The notes below the pieces were generated by a model. It was not told where the DNA came from and did no database searches. It worked only from the letters and a program-made list of their open reading frames with translations. 64,000 nt of DNA, taken from contig NZ_CANMNP010000002.1 of NCBI RefSeq assembly GCF_947499295.1, positions 186,001 to 250,000 on the forward strand, given 5' to 3'. How positions within the stretch are numbered: position 1 is the first letter of the stretch; every line of letters starts with the position of its first letter. A program made the position numbers and the translations under genes. Shown here one piece after another: positions 35,720 to 44,109 of this stretch. This DNA is from an uncultured Roseibium sp. GTDB lineage: Bacteria > Pseudomonadota > Alphaproteobacteria > Rhizobiales > Stappiaceae.

Positions 35720-36460
35720 TCATGACTGCTTTTGACCGAAAAGCAGAAACTCTGCGTTTCCATCTCCACCCTTGATGGGAGAAGGGACCATGTCCAGTGC
35801 ATTCCACCCATTTTGGACGGCAAGCCAATGCTGAAGATCTTTTGCAGACCGGGCTGCAATGCTTGGGTCCACCAGTCCGCCCTTGCCGATGTTGTCCTTG
35901 CCGGCCTCGAATTGCGGTTTGACCAGAAAGATGCCTTCTGCACCGGGGGCGGCGAGGTCGAGAGCACGTGGCAGGGCGAGTTTCAGGGAAATGAAACTGA
36001 CATCAGACACAAGAAGGGAAGGCATGTCGCCCAGAAGATGGTCGCCGGTGAGGTCGCGTGCATTGAGGCCGTCAGTTGCCGCAACACCTGGGTTTTGCCG
36101 CAGGCTTTCGTGCAACTGATCGTGTCCGACGTCAATCGCATGGACCTTGGCTGCGCCGCGCTCCAGGAGAACCTGTGTGAAACCGCCTGTAGAAGCGCCG
36201 ATGTCGAGACAGATCCTGCCGGTGGGATCAACGCCGAAAGCATTGAGACCTTCGATGAGTTTCAATGCCGCACGTGAGACGTAAGTCGCCGCCGGATCGT
36301 CTACGGAGACCTTCGCATCCGGACCTATTTTTTGGGCGGGTTTGATGCAGACAGCATCATCAATTGACACGGTTCCGCGCAAAACCGCATCGCGCGCACG
36401 GGCCCGGCTGGGAAAGATACCGAGGTCCACAAGTTGCTGGTCTAACCGCTGTTTTGACAT
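35720..36460 (-). CDS. tlyA: TlyA family rRNA (cytidine-2'-O)-methyltransferase
   Basis: 246 residues. An N-terminal S4 RNA-binding domain (SKQRLDQQLVDLGIFPSRAR and DAVLRGTVSIDD) is joined by KYVSRA-type linker (here TYVSRAALKLIEGL) to a FtsJ-like methyltransferase: CLDIGASTGGFTQVLL (motif I), LLVSDVSFISL, FLVKPQFEAGK. The K-D-K-E tetrad is plausible (Lys in RAALK, Asp in VSDVSF, Lys in LVKPQF, Glu at the end). TlyA methylates 16S and 23S rRNA. In many Rhizobiales it follows dxs; here the copper cassette and MFS gene lie between. Confidence 0.93.
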   Translation of the reverse strand: MSKQRLDQQLVDLGIFPSRARARDAVLRGTVSIDDAVCIKPAQKIGPDAKVSVDDPAATYVSRAALKLIEGLNAFGVDPTGRICLDIGASTGGFTQVLLERGAAKVHAIDVGHDQLHESLRQNPGVAATDGLNARDLTGDHLLGDMPSLLVSDVSFISLKLALPRALDLAAPGAEGIFLVKPQFEAGKDNIGKGGLVDPSIAARSAKDLQHWLAVQNGWNALDMVPSPIKGGDGNAEFLLFGQKQS

Positions 36461-36523
36461 GCGCAGCTATTCCGCGATGTGTCGGAGGAAAGGAAAGTCA
36501 CCGCTCTTTGATGGGCGGTGACG

Positions 36524-36658
36524 TCAGAAACAATTGGCGATCATGGAGATCAGCCTGTCAGCGTAGACCCGCTCACCGGAATAGAGCCACAATCCGATGG
36601 CGAGCACGACGAGCACCGTCGCGCCTGTTGCCAATCCGAAATAAAGAGGCATCCGCAT
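36524..36658 (-). CDS. Predicted 44-residue single-pass membrane protein
   Basis: A short frame from ATG 36658 to TGA 36524: it begins MRMPLYFGLATGATVLVVLA and continues IGLWLYSGERVYADRL. One strong membrane helix covers residues 5-26, and a short polar tail has one Cys near the end (IANCF). It starts 27 bases past the SCO stop on the same strand, with AGGAG about 14 bases upstream, rather far. Position and composition suggest a small membrane subunit of the copper/oxidase-assembly group. No homologue is recalled, so the call rests on coding sense alone. Confidence 0.45.
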   Translation of the reverse strand: MRMPLYFGLATGATVLVVLAIGLWLYSGERVYADRLISMIANCF

Positions 36659-36685
36659 GTGGGTCCGTGAGCTCCTGTGGCAACC

Positions 36686-37312
36686 CTACGAAGTTGCAGG
36701 AGCGTTTTTGATCAGACGCTGCAGCTTACTAAGGGCGTTCTCTTCTGCTTCACCATAGGCGATCGTTCCGACAAATTTATTGTCAGCGTCCATCAGGTAG
36801 ACAGCAGCTGAATGGTCCATGGTGTAGTCGCCGTCGTCAAGCGGTACTTTTTTGGCATAGACACGATAGGCCTTGATCATGGCATCGATCTGTTCGCGCG
36901 AGCCGGTCAAAGGCATGATGCGCTCGTCAAAAGCCCATACGTAGTCCCGCATGACATCAGGTGTGTCTCTTTCCGGGTCGACGGTAACGAAGGCATAATT
37001 CAGTTTGCCCGCGTCCTCACCAAGTGCCTCGAGCCATCCCTGAAGCTCGGCTAGCGTTGTCGGGCAAACATCCGGGCAATAGGTGAAGCCGAAAAACAGC
37101 ACAAGCGGTTTGCCGGCGAATGTTTCGTCGGTAACCGTTTCACCCGAGCCACTGACGAGCTCAAAGGGGCCACCAATGGCGGCCAACGGCTCGATCAGGC
37201 TGCCAGAATTGTTGTTGCCTGCGGTCTGCTGATAGACGAGTGCTCCGGATACAACGGCGAGGACGGCAACCGCCGCCCAAGCCAGATACCGGAAGAGTTT
37301 CAAGCCAGACAT
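36686..37312 (-). CDS. SCO family protein (cytochrome oxidase copper-site assembly)
   Basis: 208 residues. An N-terminal membrane anchor (LAWAAVAVLAVVSGALVY) is followed by a thioredoxin fold with the copper-binding pair in GFTYCPDVCPTTLAEL and the distant His in DYTMDHSAAVYLMD. SCO proteins deliver copper, or reduce the Cys ligands, at the CuA site of cytochrome c oxidase on the outer face of the inner membrane. It is directly downstream of the PCuAC gene (24-base gap) and is preceded by a GAGGACATTCC site. The two form a known functional pair. Confidence 0.93.
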   Translation of the reverse strand: MSGLKLFRYLAWAAVAVLAVVSGALVYQQTAGNNNSGSLIEPLAAIGGPFELVSGSGETVTDETFAGKPLVLFFGFTYCPDVCPTTLAELQGWLEALGEDAGKLNYAFVTVDPERDTPDVMRDYVWAFDERIMPLTGSREQIDAMIKAYRVYAKKVPLDDGDYTMDHSAAVYLMDADNKFVGTIAYGEAEENALSKLQRLIKNAPATS

Positions 37313-37336
37313 GGAATGTCCTCTTCTTCAAGACGC

Positions 37337-37843
37337 TTAGTTCTTGCTGTGATCCATTTTGCCATGGTCCATATGACCGGCTGCCATGGTTTTCGCACCC
37401 ATTTTCGCAATCGCCAGCTCAACGGCAACCTCACCGGCTTTTTCAAAAGTCAGGACAACCGGGACGGTCGCGCCTTCTTCGAATGACTGGTTTAGACCCA
37501 TGAACATGATGTGCAGACCGCCCGGCTTCAAGGTGACGGTCTCGCCTGCAGGGATTTCGATGCCGCTTTCAAGTTCACGCATTTTCATGACGCCATCCGT
37601 AACGGCCATTTCATGCAGTTCAACTTTGCCCGCAACATCGGACGATGCCTTGACCAGTGTGTCGGCTTCGGTGCCGGAATTAACGATTTCGACAAAGCCG
37701 CCACCGGCCTTTGCTTTTGGCGGAGTTGCCCGTGTCCAGGCCTGGCCGATGCTCAGATCGCCAGCCGTGTAGTCGCCTGCTGTCGCTGCAAGCGAAACAA
37801 GTGTTAGCGCCGTCGCCGCGGCGATGGATTTCCAGAATTTCAT
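37337..37843 (-). CDS. PCuAC family periplasmic copper chaperone
   Basis: 168 residues with a signal peptide (AATALTLVSLAATA-GDYT). The copper-site pattern H-M-x10-M-x21-H-x-M is visible across VELHEMAVTDGVMKMRELES and GGLHIMFMGL. The C terminus adds a Met/His tail (KTMAAGHMDHGKMDHSKN) that could hold extra copper. It binds Cu(I) in the periplasm and hands it to the oxidase site with SCO. The start has AAGGAAACGTT upstream. Its gene lies between the Cys-rich membrane protein and the SCO gene. Confidence 0.93.
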   Translation of the reverse strand: MKFWKSIAAATALTLVSLAATAGDYTAGDLSIGQAWTRATPPKAKAGGGFVEIVNSGTEADTLVKASSDVAGKVELHEMAVTDGVMKMRELESGIEIPAGETVTLKPGGLHIMFMGLNQSFEEGATVPVVLTFEKAGEVAVELAIAKMGAKTMAAGHMDHGKMDHSKN

Positions 37844-37877
37844 AACGTTTCCTTGAGGTCTGAATTCGTGTTGATTT

Positions 37878-38273
37878 TCAGATCAAGGAGACTGGTGGTG
37901 CACGGATTGAATTGAACCGGCCGACGTCGGATTTCCAGCTGTCCTGATAGGCCTGAACCCAACCCGGGGTGCCGGATGCTTGAATGGGCTGGGGGAGGCA
38001 GGCATTGCCGGCGAGACAAGGGCCAAGAGCACAGCCATGAGCACAGACCGGACCACACTGACAGGAGAGCGCGTCGTGTTGTCCGGCTAAGTTTTCATGC
38101 TGACCTGATGGCTGACACAAGCTCGTAAAGCCTGCCGCTGCCGCCGCATTCGGCGATAAGGCGGTCGCAAGGACGGTGATGCAGAGCCGCATGACAAAAG
38201 CAAGAGCGGCAAACGCGACCAATGGGTGGCGTTCCTGGCGCAGCACTTGCAGTTGTGAAACACGCGAGCTCAT
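37878..38273 (-). CDS. Cys/His-rich membrane protein next to copper genes (DUF2946-like)
   Basis: 131 residues. A hydrophobic segment (LVAFAALAFVMRLCITVLAT) is followed by a loop with CQPSGQH, GQHDALSCQCGPVCAHGCAL and GPCLAGNACLP, eight Cys and several His in about 40 residues, then a Pro-rich end. This resembles DUF2946-type proteins, small exported proteins often near copper or oxidase assembly genes, but the match is by pattern. The placement 34 bases upstream of PCuAC and the metal-ligand density support a role in copper binding. No named function. Confidence 0.7.
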   Translation of the reverse strand: MSSRVSQLQVLRQERHPLVAFAALAFVMRLCITVLATALSPNAAAAAGFTSLCQPSGQHENLAGQHDALSCQCGPVCAHGCALGPCLAGNACLPQPIQASGTPGWVQAYQDSWKSDVGRFNSIRAPPVSLI

Positions 38274-38337
38274 GCTTCGGCTATACGCCTAATTTCTGGT
38301 CAAGTCGAGGGACGAAACAGCGCAGGTCATATCGCCA

Positions 38338-39762
38338 TCAGGTTGGCGGTTGTGGCTCTGTCACCTTGCCTTTTGCGGTCGCGGTTGCTTGTTGAGCTTC
38401 TGCATTTTGCTCCTCTGGAATGCCGGCAGCCTTTTCCGCTCCTTCGGATCCGTCTCCTTCCTCGGAGGGTTCGAAATTGTAGATGTCATCTTCATAGGCA
38501 GGGAATTCTTCCGGCGGAATGACGTATTCCTCAGCTTCGGCATCCAAAGGCTCGGATGAAATGACGGTACCAACTTGTGCGGTCGATGCATATTCGAAGT
38601 CTGTCTTCTCGGCCGCCGGAAGCGCTCTGCGGGCGACAACGCGAGTCAACAGGAAGGTGACCATGATCAGATTGGACCCAATCACCATGTAGAACAGACC
38701 GGACGGGCCGGTGTTGCTCATGACAACGGATGCAATCAACGGGCCAGCGATCGAGCCGATGCCGAAGGAGAGCAGCATGCCGGAGGAGGTTTCGACAAAG
38801 TCTTCCGCGGCGGCATGGTCAAAGGCATGCGCTACGGCAATTGCGTAAAGCGGTTGCGCTGACATGCCGATCAGAATGCCCATCAGTGCAGCCACGACAA
38901 AAGTGCTTGGAGACACCAACACAATCGCAAGGGATGTGGCCGCTGTCGCAACACCAAGGCCGATCAGGACGCGGCGACGGTCAAAGAGGTCTGAAAGCCG
39001 TCCGACAGGCCACTGGGAAATGAGCCCGCCGCCAAAGAGCGCTGCTGCGAACAACGCCGCTTCGTTTGTCGTCAAACCGATCTGAGACCCGTAAAGAGGT
39101 GACAGTGTGAGGATCGCACCCTGTGTTGCGCCGATAAAGACGACGCCGACAAAGGCCGCCGGTGAGTTCTTGTAAAGCTGGATCGGACGGAAGCGGACAA
39201 GCGTGATCGGGGCAGGCTGTGTGGAGGTCGTCAGCGACACGGGCATGACAGCGAGACTGACCGCGACCGAAGCAATCGCAAAGGGAACAAAGGTGGCAAT
39301 GTTCATGGTCGCGATGGAAATCTGACCTGCCATCAGCGCTCCGAACAGAACGACAATGTAAAACGACATTACCGTGCCGCGGTTTTCGTTGGTGGCACTC
39401 TCGTTCAGCCAGCTTTCTGCAATCATGTAAAATCCGGCAAGGCTGAAACCGGAAATCATGCGAATGACGATCCAGGCGTATGGGTCAATGAACACCGGAT
39501 GCATGATCGCAGCGGCAGACATCAGCGAAACCAAAGCAGCAAATGCGCGGATATGGCCGGCTCGCATAATAATCAGGGGAGCGCCCAGACAGCCAAGCAC
39601 CATGCCGAAGAAGTAGGCAGATGACATTGCCCCGATTTCAAAATCGGAGAAATAGTATCGGTCAGCGGCCAGAGGCAGCAAAGTCGTTTGAAGCCCGTGC
39701 CCGAATATGAACAGGGCAACGGAGAACATGAGTGCGGACACTGAAAGAAGTGTCTGAACCAT
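38338..39762 (-). CDS. MFS transporter (YcaD-type) with acidic C-terminal tail
   Basis: 474 residues from ATG 39762, with GGGAGG five bases upstream. Twelve membrane helices with ALFIFGHGLQTTLLPLAADR, FFGMVLGCLGAPLIIMRAGH, IAESWLNESATNENRGTVM and QWPVGRLSDLFDRRRVLIGL are typical of the YcaD/major-facilitator group common in alphaproteobacteria. From about residue 385 a cytoplasmic tail rich in Glu, Asp and Ala (EEYVIPPEEFPAYEDDIYNF and on) is added, which most relatives lack. The transported compound is unknown. It is placed between dxs and the copper genes. Confidence 0.85.
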   Translation of the reverse strand: MVQTLLSVSALMFSVALFIFGHGLQTTLLPLAADRYYFSDFEIGAMSSAYFFGMVLGCLGAPLIIMRAGHIRAFAALVSLMSAAAIMHPVFIDPYAWIVIRMISGFSLAGFYMIAESWLNESATNENRGTVMSFYIVVLFGALMAGQISIATMNIATFVPFAIASVAVSLAVMPVSLTTSTQPAPITLVRFRPIQLYKNSPAAFVGVVFIGATQGAILTLSPLYGSQIGLTTNEAALFAAALFGGGLISQWPVGRLSDLFDRRRVLIGLGVATAATSLAIVLVSPSTFVVAALMGILIGMSAQPLYAIAVAHAFDHAAAEDFVETSSGMLLSFGIGSIAGPLIASVVMSNTGPSGLFYMVIGSNLIMVTFLLTRVVARRALPAAEKTDFEYASTAQVGTVISSEPLDAEAEEYVIPPEEFPAYEDDIYNFEPSEEGDGSEGAEKAAGIPEEQNAEAQQATATAKGKVTEPQPPT

Positions 39763-39928
39763 GGCTGCCTCCCGCGTGCTGAAAACAATGCAAAACGCGC
39801 CGGGCGAAACCGACGCGATAACTACTTGCATCCAGCCTTTTCAGTTCTGAAGACGCGTGTCAATCAAGATTCATTTCCGGCCCACAAGCGCATCACCCGG
39901 ATGCCGGAATACCGCTTCGCAGTGACGC

Positions 39929-41848
39929 TTATGCGCGTTGCGGTGCAGTCAGGGCTTCGGTTCCAAGAGCTGCGAAAACCGTGCGCATGATGCCGTCGCA
40001 ATTCAGGCCCGCTGCCGCATACATGGCATCGGGTTTGTCCTGATCCAGATAGGTGTCTGGCAAGGCAAGCGTGCGAATTTTAAGCCCGTTGTCGAGCAGG
40101 CTTTCTTCAGCGAGGCGGGTCAGAACATGACTGCCGAAACCACCGTTTGAGCCTTCTTCAACAGTAACAAGAACCTCATGTTCCCGCGCCAGGCGGCGGA
40201 TGAGGTCCATGTCGAGTGGCTTGGCAAAGCGCGCATCCGCAACGGTTGTCGAGAGGCCTGCGGCATCAAGTTCATCAGCTGCTTTTAGGCACTCGCTCAT
40301 GCGTCCGCCAAAGCTCAGTAGGGCAACCTTGGTTCCCTCGCGGCGGATGATCCCTTTGCCGATTTCAAGCACACTGCCGCGTTCCGGCAGATCAAGTCCA
40401 ACACCTTCGCCGCGCGGATAGCGGAAGGATATTGGTCCCTGGTCATAGGCGACAGCAGTCGCCACCATGTGCCTCAATTCCACTTCGTCTGCAGCTGCCA
40501 TGACCACGAAGCCTGGAAGACAGGACAGAAACGCTGTGTCGAACGCACCGGCATGTGTCGGACCGTCAGCGCCCACCAGGCCAGCACGATCAATCGGGAA
40601 GCGAACAGGAAGCCCCTGGATTGCCACGTCATGAATGACCTGGTCATAGGCCCTTTGCAGGAACGTGGAATAAATCGTTGCGAAGGGTTTGAAACCTTCC
40701 GTTGCCATGCCGGCAGCGAAGGTTACAGCATGCTGTTCGGCAATGCCGACATCATAGGTTCGCTCAGGAAAGGCTTCGCCGAAGAGGTTCAGGCCTGTGC
40801 CGTCGGGCATTGCAGCCGTGATCGCAACGACCTTTTCGTCTGCTTCGGCTTCCTTGATCAGGGACGTGGCAAATACATTTGTGTAGCTGGGCGCGTTTGC
40901 CTTCGGCTTGGCCTGCTTGCCGGTTACCACATCGAACTTGGCAACGCCGTGATACTTGTCCTTGGCGCCCTCGGCCGGGCCATATCCCTTGCCCTTTTGC
41001 GTGACGGCATGGATGAGAACGGGACCGTGATGCGTATCTCGAACATTTTTCAGGATCGGCAGAAGGTGATCCAGATTGTGGCCGTCGACCGGGCCGACAT
41101 AATAGAAGCCAAGTTCTTCAAACATGGTTCCGCCTGTCCAGAAGCCGCGTGCATATTCTTCAGCGCGGGCAGCCTTTTCAAAGACAGGCTTCGGCAGGTT
41201 CTTGGCAAGGTTTTTGGCAGCGTCCCGCAAGGTCTGGTAGGTCGGGCCCGAAACGAGCTTTGCAAGATATGCGGACATGGCACCGACCGGTGGTGCAATC
41301 GACATGTCATTGTCATTCAGGATCACTATAAGGCGGGAGCCGAGATGTCCGGCATTGTTCATCGCCTCGTAAGCCATTCCGGCGGACATGGCACCGTCAC
41401 CGATCACCGCGATGACATTGTTGTCTCCACCTTTCAGGTCGCGTGCGGCCGCCATGCCGAGCCCGGCTGAAATCGACGTCGAAGAATGAGCGGCCCCGAA
41501 TGGATCGTAAACACTTTCCGCCCGTTTGGTGAAGCCGGAAAGGCCTTTTCCCTGACGCAGTGTGCGAATGCGGTCGCGTCTTTCCGTCAGGATCTTGTGC
41601 GGATAGCACTGGTGTCCAACGTCCCAGATGACTTTGTCGTCCGGTGTGTTGAACACGTAGTGCAAGGCAACTGTCAGTTCCACAACACCGAGGCCTGCTC
41701 CCAGATGACCACCGGTAATTGAAACCGCGTCAATGGTTTCCGAGCGCAATTCGTCCGCGAGCTGAAGCAAATCCGCTTCATTCAACTTGCGAAGCTCAGC
41801 CGGCGAAGAAATTTTGTCGAGCAATGGGGTTTCGGGTCTGGAAGTCAC
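39929..41848 (-). CDS. dxs: 1-deoxy-D-xylulose-5-phosphate synthase
   Basis: 639 residues, the standard Dxs length. The thiamin diphosphate site is [20 protein letters not shown] with [16 protein letters not shown] just before it. The transketolase core has [11 protein letters not shown] and [18 protein letters not shown], and the C-terminal domain [16 protein letters not shown]. It joins pyruvate and glyceraldehyde 3-phosphate to DXP, the first step of the MEP isoprenoid route, and supplies thiamin and pyridoxal precursors. The start ATG is at 41848; the upstream region to 42240 has no gene on this strand. Confidence 0.97.
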   Translation of the reverse strand: MTSRPETPLLDKISSPAELRKLNEADLLQLADELRSETIDAVSITGGHLGAGLGVVELTVALHYVFNTPDDKVIWDVGHQCYPHKILTERRDRIRTLRQGKGLSGFTKRAESVYDPFGAAHSSTSISAGLGMAAARDLKGGDNNVIAVIGDGAMSAGMAYEAMNNAGHLGSRLIVILNDNDMSIAPPVGAMSAYLAKLVSGPTYQTLRDAAKNLAKNLPKPVFEKAARAEEYARGFWTGGTMFEELGFYYVGPVDGHNLDHLLPILKNVRDTHHGPVLIHAVTQKGKGYGPAEGAKDKYHGVAKFDVVTGKQAKPKANAPSYTNVFATSLIKEAEADEKVVAITAAMPDGTGLNLFGEAFPERTYDVGIAEQHAVTFAAGMATEGFKPFATIYSTFLQRAYDQVIHDVAIQGLPVRFPIDRAGLVGADGPTHAGAFDTAFLSCLPGFVVMAAADEVELRHMVATAVAYDQGPISFRYPRGEGVGLDLPERGSVLEIGKGIIRREGTKVALLSFGGRMSECLKAADELDAAGLSTTVADARFAKPLDMDLIRRLAREHEVLVTVEEGSNGGFGSHVLTRLAEESLLDNGLKIRTLALPDTYLDQDKPDAMYAAAGLNCDGIMRTVFAALGTEALTAPQRA

Positions 41849-41949
41849 TACTAAGACGGCTCCAAGATTTCAGGCATGGCGGGCAGGCATACACCAACGG
41901 GATATAGCGCGCAAATGGTGGTGTTGGAATGCGCCATTTTGGCCTTGTG

Positions 41950-42157
41950 TTTCCTTCGGGTGAGATGCTGTGTCTATCGATCTTTGAAAATAAGGTGGCA
42001 CTGGTGCAAATGCTGCGCAACTTTTGACGAAATTATACGCAATCACCCGTTTGGGTGATGCATCTTTGGTGGATCTGGCCTAATGAATTTATCGTGGTCG
42101 ATGGGGCCACGTGCACAGTGATCAACTTGGGGTCGCATCTCGCGGCCCCATTTTTTT
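41950..42157 (+). ncRNA. Candidate small RNA with competing hairpins and terminator
   Basis: The start is undefined; a transcript ending at 42157 would carry three hairpins. The terminator is GGGGTCGC-ATCTC-GCGGCCCC (42129-42149) with T7 (42151-42157). The upstream block ATGGGGCC (42101-42108) is fully complementary to GGCCCCAT (42144-42151) inside the terminator, so it can break the terminator stem, as in attenuators. ATCACCC/GGGTGAT (about 42041-42058) is a third stem. No family was recognised. It lies antisense to nothing coding. Confidence 0.4.
42129..42157 (+). terminator. Strong plus-strand Rho-independent terminator without a coding gene upstream
   Basis: An 8-bp stem (one G-U pair) with a 5-base loop followed by A and T7. 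On the minus strand no T-run follows, so it does not serve the flanking LuxR or dxs genes. It defines the 3' end of the candidate small RNA. Confidence 0.85.
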
Positions 42158-42240
42158 GTTCAAGGCAATGTCCTGTCATCGTTTTTCGCTTGTACGTTCA
42201 ACCAGTTAGGCGGTGTTTAGCGCCGATTTGCTGAGCTGTC

Positions 42241-43431
42241 CTAGAACAGTCCGGCGAGCCTGTAGATCAGGCTTGCGAGTTGCAGTTGTGTATGAGCGCC
42301 TGTCTTTTCATAGATACGCCTGAGGTGGGTTTTGGCCGTGTTTCGCGTAATGCCGAGCTGTGCCACCGTCTCGTTCATCGACCCGGTCATCGTCAGGTTC
42401 CGGGCCAAGTGAGCCTCTGACTGGGACAGATCGTATCTATCCTGCAGAACCTGCTCGAGTTCTTCCGGCAAATCCGCCGGTTCGCTGACACTGACAAGAA
42501 ACCAGGGTGTCGATGTAGAACTACTCTCCGTCAGTGCTGGGGGGACCATTTCGATGGCAACCCTGCGAGGCGCATTGTCTGCCGCCGTTACATAGACCGA
42601 GCGGGTCTGATCTGCGATGCCGGAAGACTTGAATGTTTGCTGCGAAGAGTTGCACTCCGCAGATAGGTCTTGCAGGGCCGCTTCGATCAACTTGTTTTTG
42701 ATGACAAGTTTGCCGCGCCTTGGTTCGGCTGCGTCGATGTCGGCAAATGCAGTTGAACCAGTGGGTGTTGCTGCAAGGATATCTCGATCTGCGCTGATGA
42801 GAATGACGGAACGGTCCAGGGAGGAAAGCAGGACCTGCTGCATCAGATTGCCGACGCGTTCCTTTTCAAGCTGAAAGTGCAGGCTGAGAGCCGGTGAGAT
42901 TGCTTTGGTCAATCGCCGGAACGTTTCGCTGGCAACGGCAACATCAACGGTTTCAGGCGTATGTTCCAGGAAGAAGCATCCGAATAGGATGGTGGTTCGG
43001 TCACCACGCCAGACAGGAGAGATCAATCCGGGAGCTTGTTGAAGGGGCGCTACCGTGTCCACTTCGGACACTTGATCCATCGCACCGGCCTGATCCACCC
43101 GGGAAACGTCATCGGATGCAGAAGCGTGCCGGTTCAGGGCTGTCTTGCAATAAGGATAAAAAAGAGACGCTTCGCTGATCAGGAACTGGAGCGCAGTTCG
43201 CCCGCCCTCTGTTTCAATGCGCTCTAGCACGGCTCCGAAATCTCTTGCGGGTGCTTCGCCGCCAAACCCGGAAAGCGGATCGCCGTCATCATCAAACTCG
43301 GCGAGAAAACACTTGCAGGCAAGGCTGGAATCGATTGCCTCCAGAATCCGGGGCCATGCTTCCGATTGTGTTGAGCACTCAAGGACGCGTAAAAGTAGTT
43401 CGACTTCATCTGTTTTGCTAAGTACAGGCAT
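42241..43431 (-). CDS. LuxR-type transcriptional regulator (unknown sensor domain)
   Basis: 396 residues. The C-terminal 65 hold a LuxR/FixJ HTH: LSQSEAHLARNLTMTGSMNE and LGITRNTAKTHLRRIYEKTG. The N-terminal 330 look like a GAF/PAS-type sensor pair (LECSTQSEAWPRILEAIDSS; SLDRSVILISADRDILAATP is a PAS start), but no ligand or phosphoacceptor is visible, so it is not a response regulator. There is no acyl-homoserine-lactone pocket pattern and no luxI nearby. Targets are unknown. The start has a weak ribosome site; the promoter region carries an 8-bp dyad at 43587. Confidence 0.82.
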   Translation of the reverse strand: MPVLSKTDEVELLLRVLECSTQSEAWPRILEAIDSSLACKCFLAEFDDDGDPLSGFGGEAPARDFGAVLERIETEGGRTALQFLISEASLFYPYCKTALNRHASASDDVSRVDQAGAMDQVSEVDTVAPLQQAPGLISPVWRGDRTTILFGCFFLEHTPETVDVAVASETFRRLTKAISPALSLHFQLEKERVGNLMQQVLLSSLDRSVILISADRDILAATPTGSTAFADIDAAEPRRGKLVIKNKLIEAALQDLSAECNSSQQTFKSSGIADQTRSVYVTAADNAPRRVAIEMVPPALTESSSTSTPWFLVSVSEPADLPEELEQVLQDRYDLSQSEAHLARNLTMTGSMNETVAQLGITRNTAKTHLRRIYEKTGAHTQLQLASLIYRLAGLF

Positions 43432-43502
43432 ACAGTGTTTGATCTACTAATTATTACATAGAGTCCTCTTGAGGCTGTAAATATTGATATCAATACAGCC
43501 TA

Positions 43503-43530
43503 AAAAAGGCAATATAAATCGCCTGTTTTG
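43503..43530 (-). terminator. Possible weak terminator downstream of xseB
   Basis: On the minus strand, AGGC-loop-GCCT is followed by a run of six T. The 4-bp stem is short. It would separate xseB from the LuxR gene. A marginal call. Confidence 0.35.
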
Positions 43531-43586
43531 ACTGTGAGCTCTGTTGAGAGCCCGCATATCGGTGTATGAATCTGCCGTTGACTCAA

Positions 43587-43605
43587 GCAAAGTTATCAAC
43601 TTTGC
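43587..43605. promoter_or_regulatory. 8-bp dyad GCAAAGTT-ATC-AACTTTGC upstream of the LuxR gene
   Basis: Perfect 8-bp arms with a 3-base centre, 156 bases upstream of the LuxR-type gene start and 116 past the xseB stop. It could be an autoregulatory operator. No known consensus matches. Confidence 0.4.
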
Positions 43606-43720
43606 ATGTGTCTCTAGGCGAGCCAATGTCTCCGGAGTTTCAGGTGCCATATGAGCCAGGCAACCGGTTAGGGGGAAACCAGCAGTGTCGCCACGAAGGC
43701 TTTTGTACAAGGATTGAATT

Positions 43721-43969
43721 CTATTGCGGATCGAGTGTCTCGCTGCCGCTCGGCTCTCCGTTTTGTCCGAGTTGAATTTTTTCAACCTTGGCTTCTGCAG
43801 ACTTCAAAAGCGTATCGCAGTGTTTGCGCAAAACGTCTCCGCGTTCATACATCTCTATGCTTCGCTCGAGCGGTACGTTGCCCTGTTCCAGTTCTCTCAC
43901 GATGGTTTCCAACTGCTTGAGCGCCTCTTCAAAAGAAAGGCTGGCAATGTCGTTTGCAGCGTCGGTCAT
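43721..43969 (-). CDS. xseB: Exodeoxyribonuclease VII small subunit
   Basis: 82 residues with the whole family pattern: [40 protein letters not shown] and [14 protein letters not shown]. The helical subunit assembles with XseA, which degrades single-stranded DNA from both ends; xseA is not in the window. It lies downstream of the histone-deacetylase-like gene on the same strand (140 bases). In many Rhizobiales it neighbours dxs; the LuxR gene intervenes here. Confidence 0.93.
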   Translation of the reverse strand: MTDAANDIASLSFEEALKQLETIVRELEQGNVPLERSIEMYERGDVLRKHCDTLLKSAEAKVEKIQLGQNGEPSGSETLDPQ

Positions 43970-44109
43970 CAGTGCGGTTCCTGGTTTGCGTCCAGCGCCA
44001 AGAAGCGCCTTGGTGCAAACTTGCGGGCTTGGAGGTCAACGTCAAGACCCCGTGCAGCTATGACATGAAAGATCCCCGTGCTTTTGAGGCCGCTGGTCAG
44101 AAACACCCG

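Larger units (their letters stand above)
41849..42240. other. Non-coding region between dxs and the LuxR gene, with a free plus-strand terminator
   Basis: No protein gene is evident. It holds a hairpin ATCACCC-GTTT-GGGTGAT at about 42041-42058 and, further along, a strong plus-strand terminator at 42129-42157. No plus-strand gene ends here, so a small RNA is the obvious candidate. The dxs promoter should also lie at its left end. Confidence 0.6.

Noticed and set aside
40469..41470. 333-codon open frame on the plus strand
   Set aside because: It lies entirely antisense to dxs, whose motifs are unambiguous; the translation has no domain and an unusual Cys/His/Gly-rich composition.
43447..43785. 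112-codon minus-strand frame between the LuxR gene and xseB
   Set aside because: It overlaps the xseB end in another frame and has no domain pattern.
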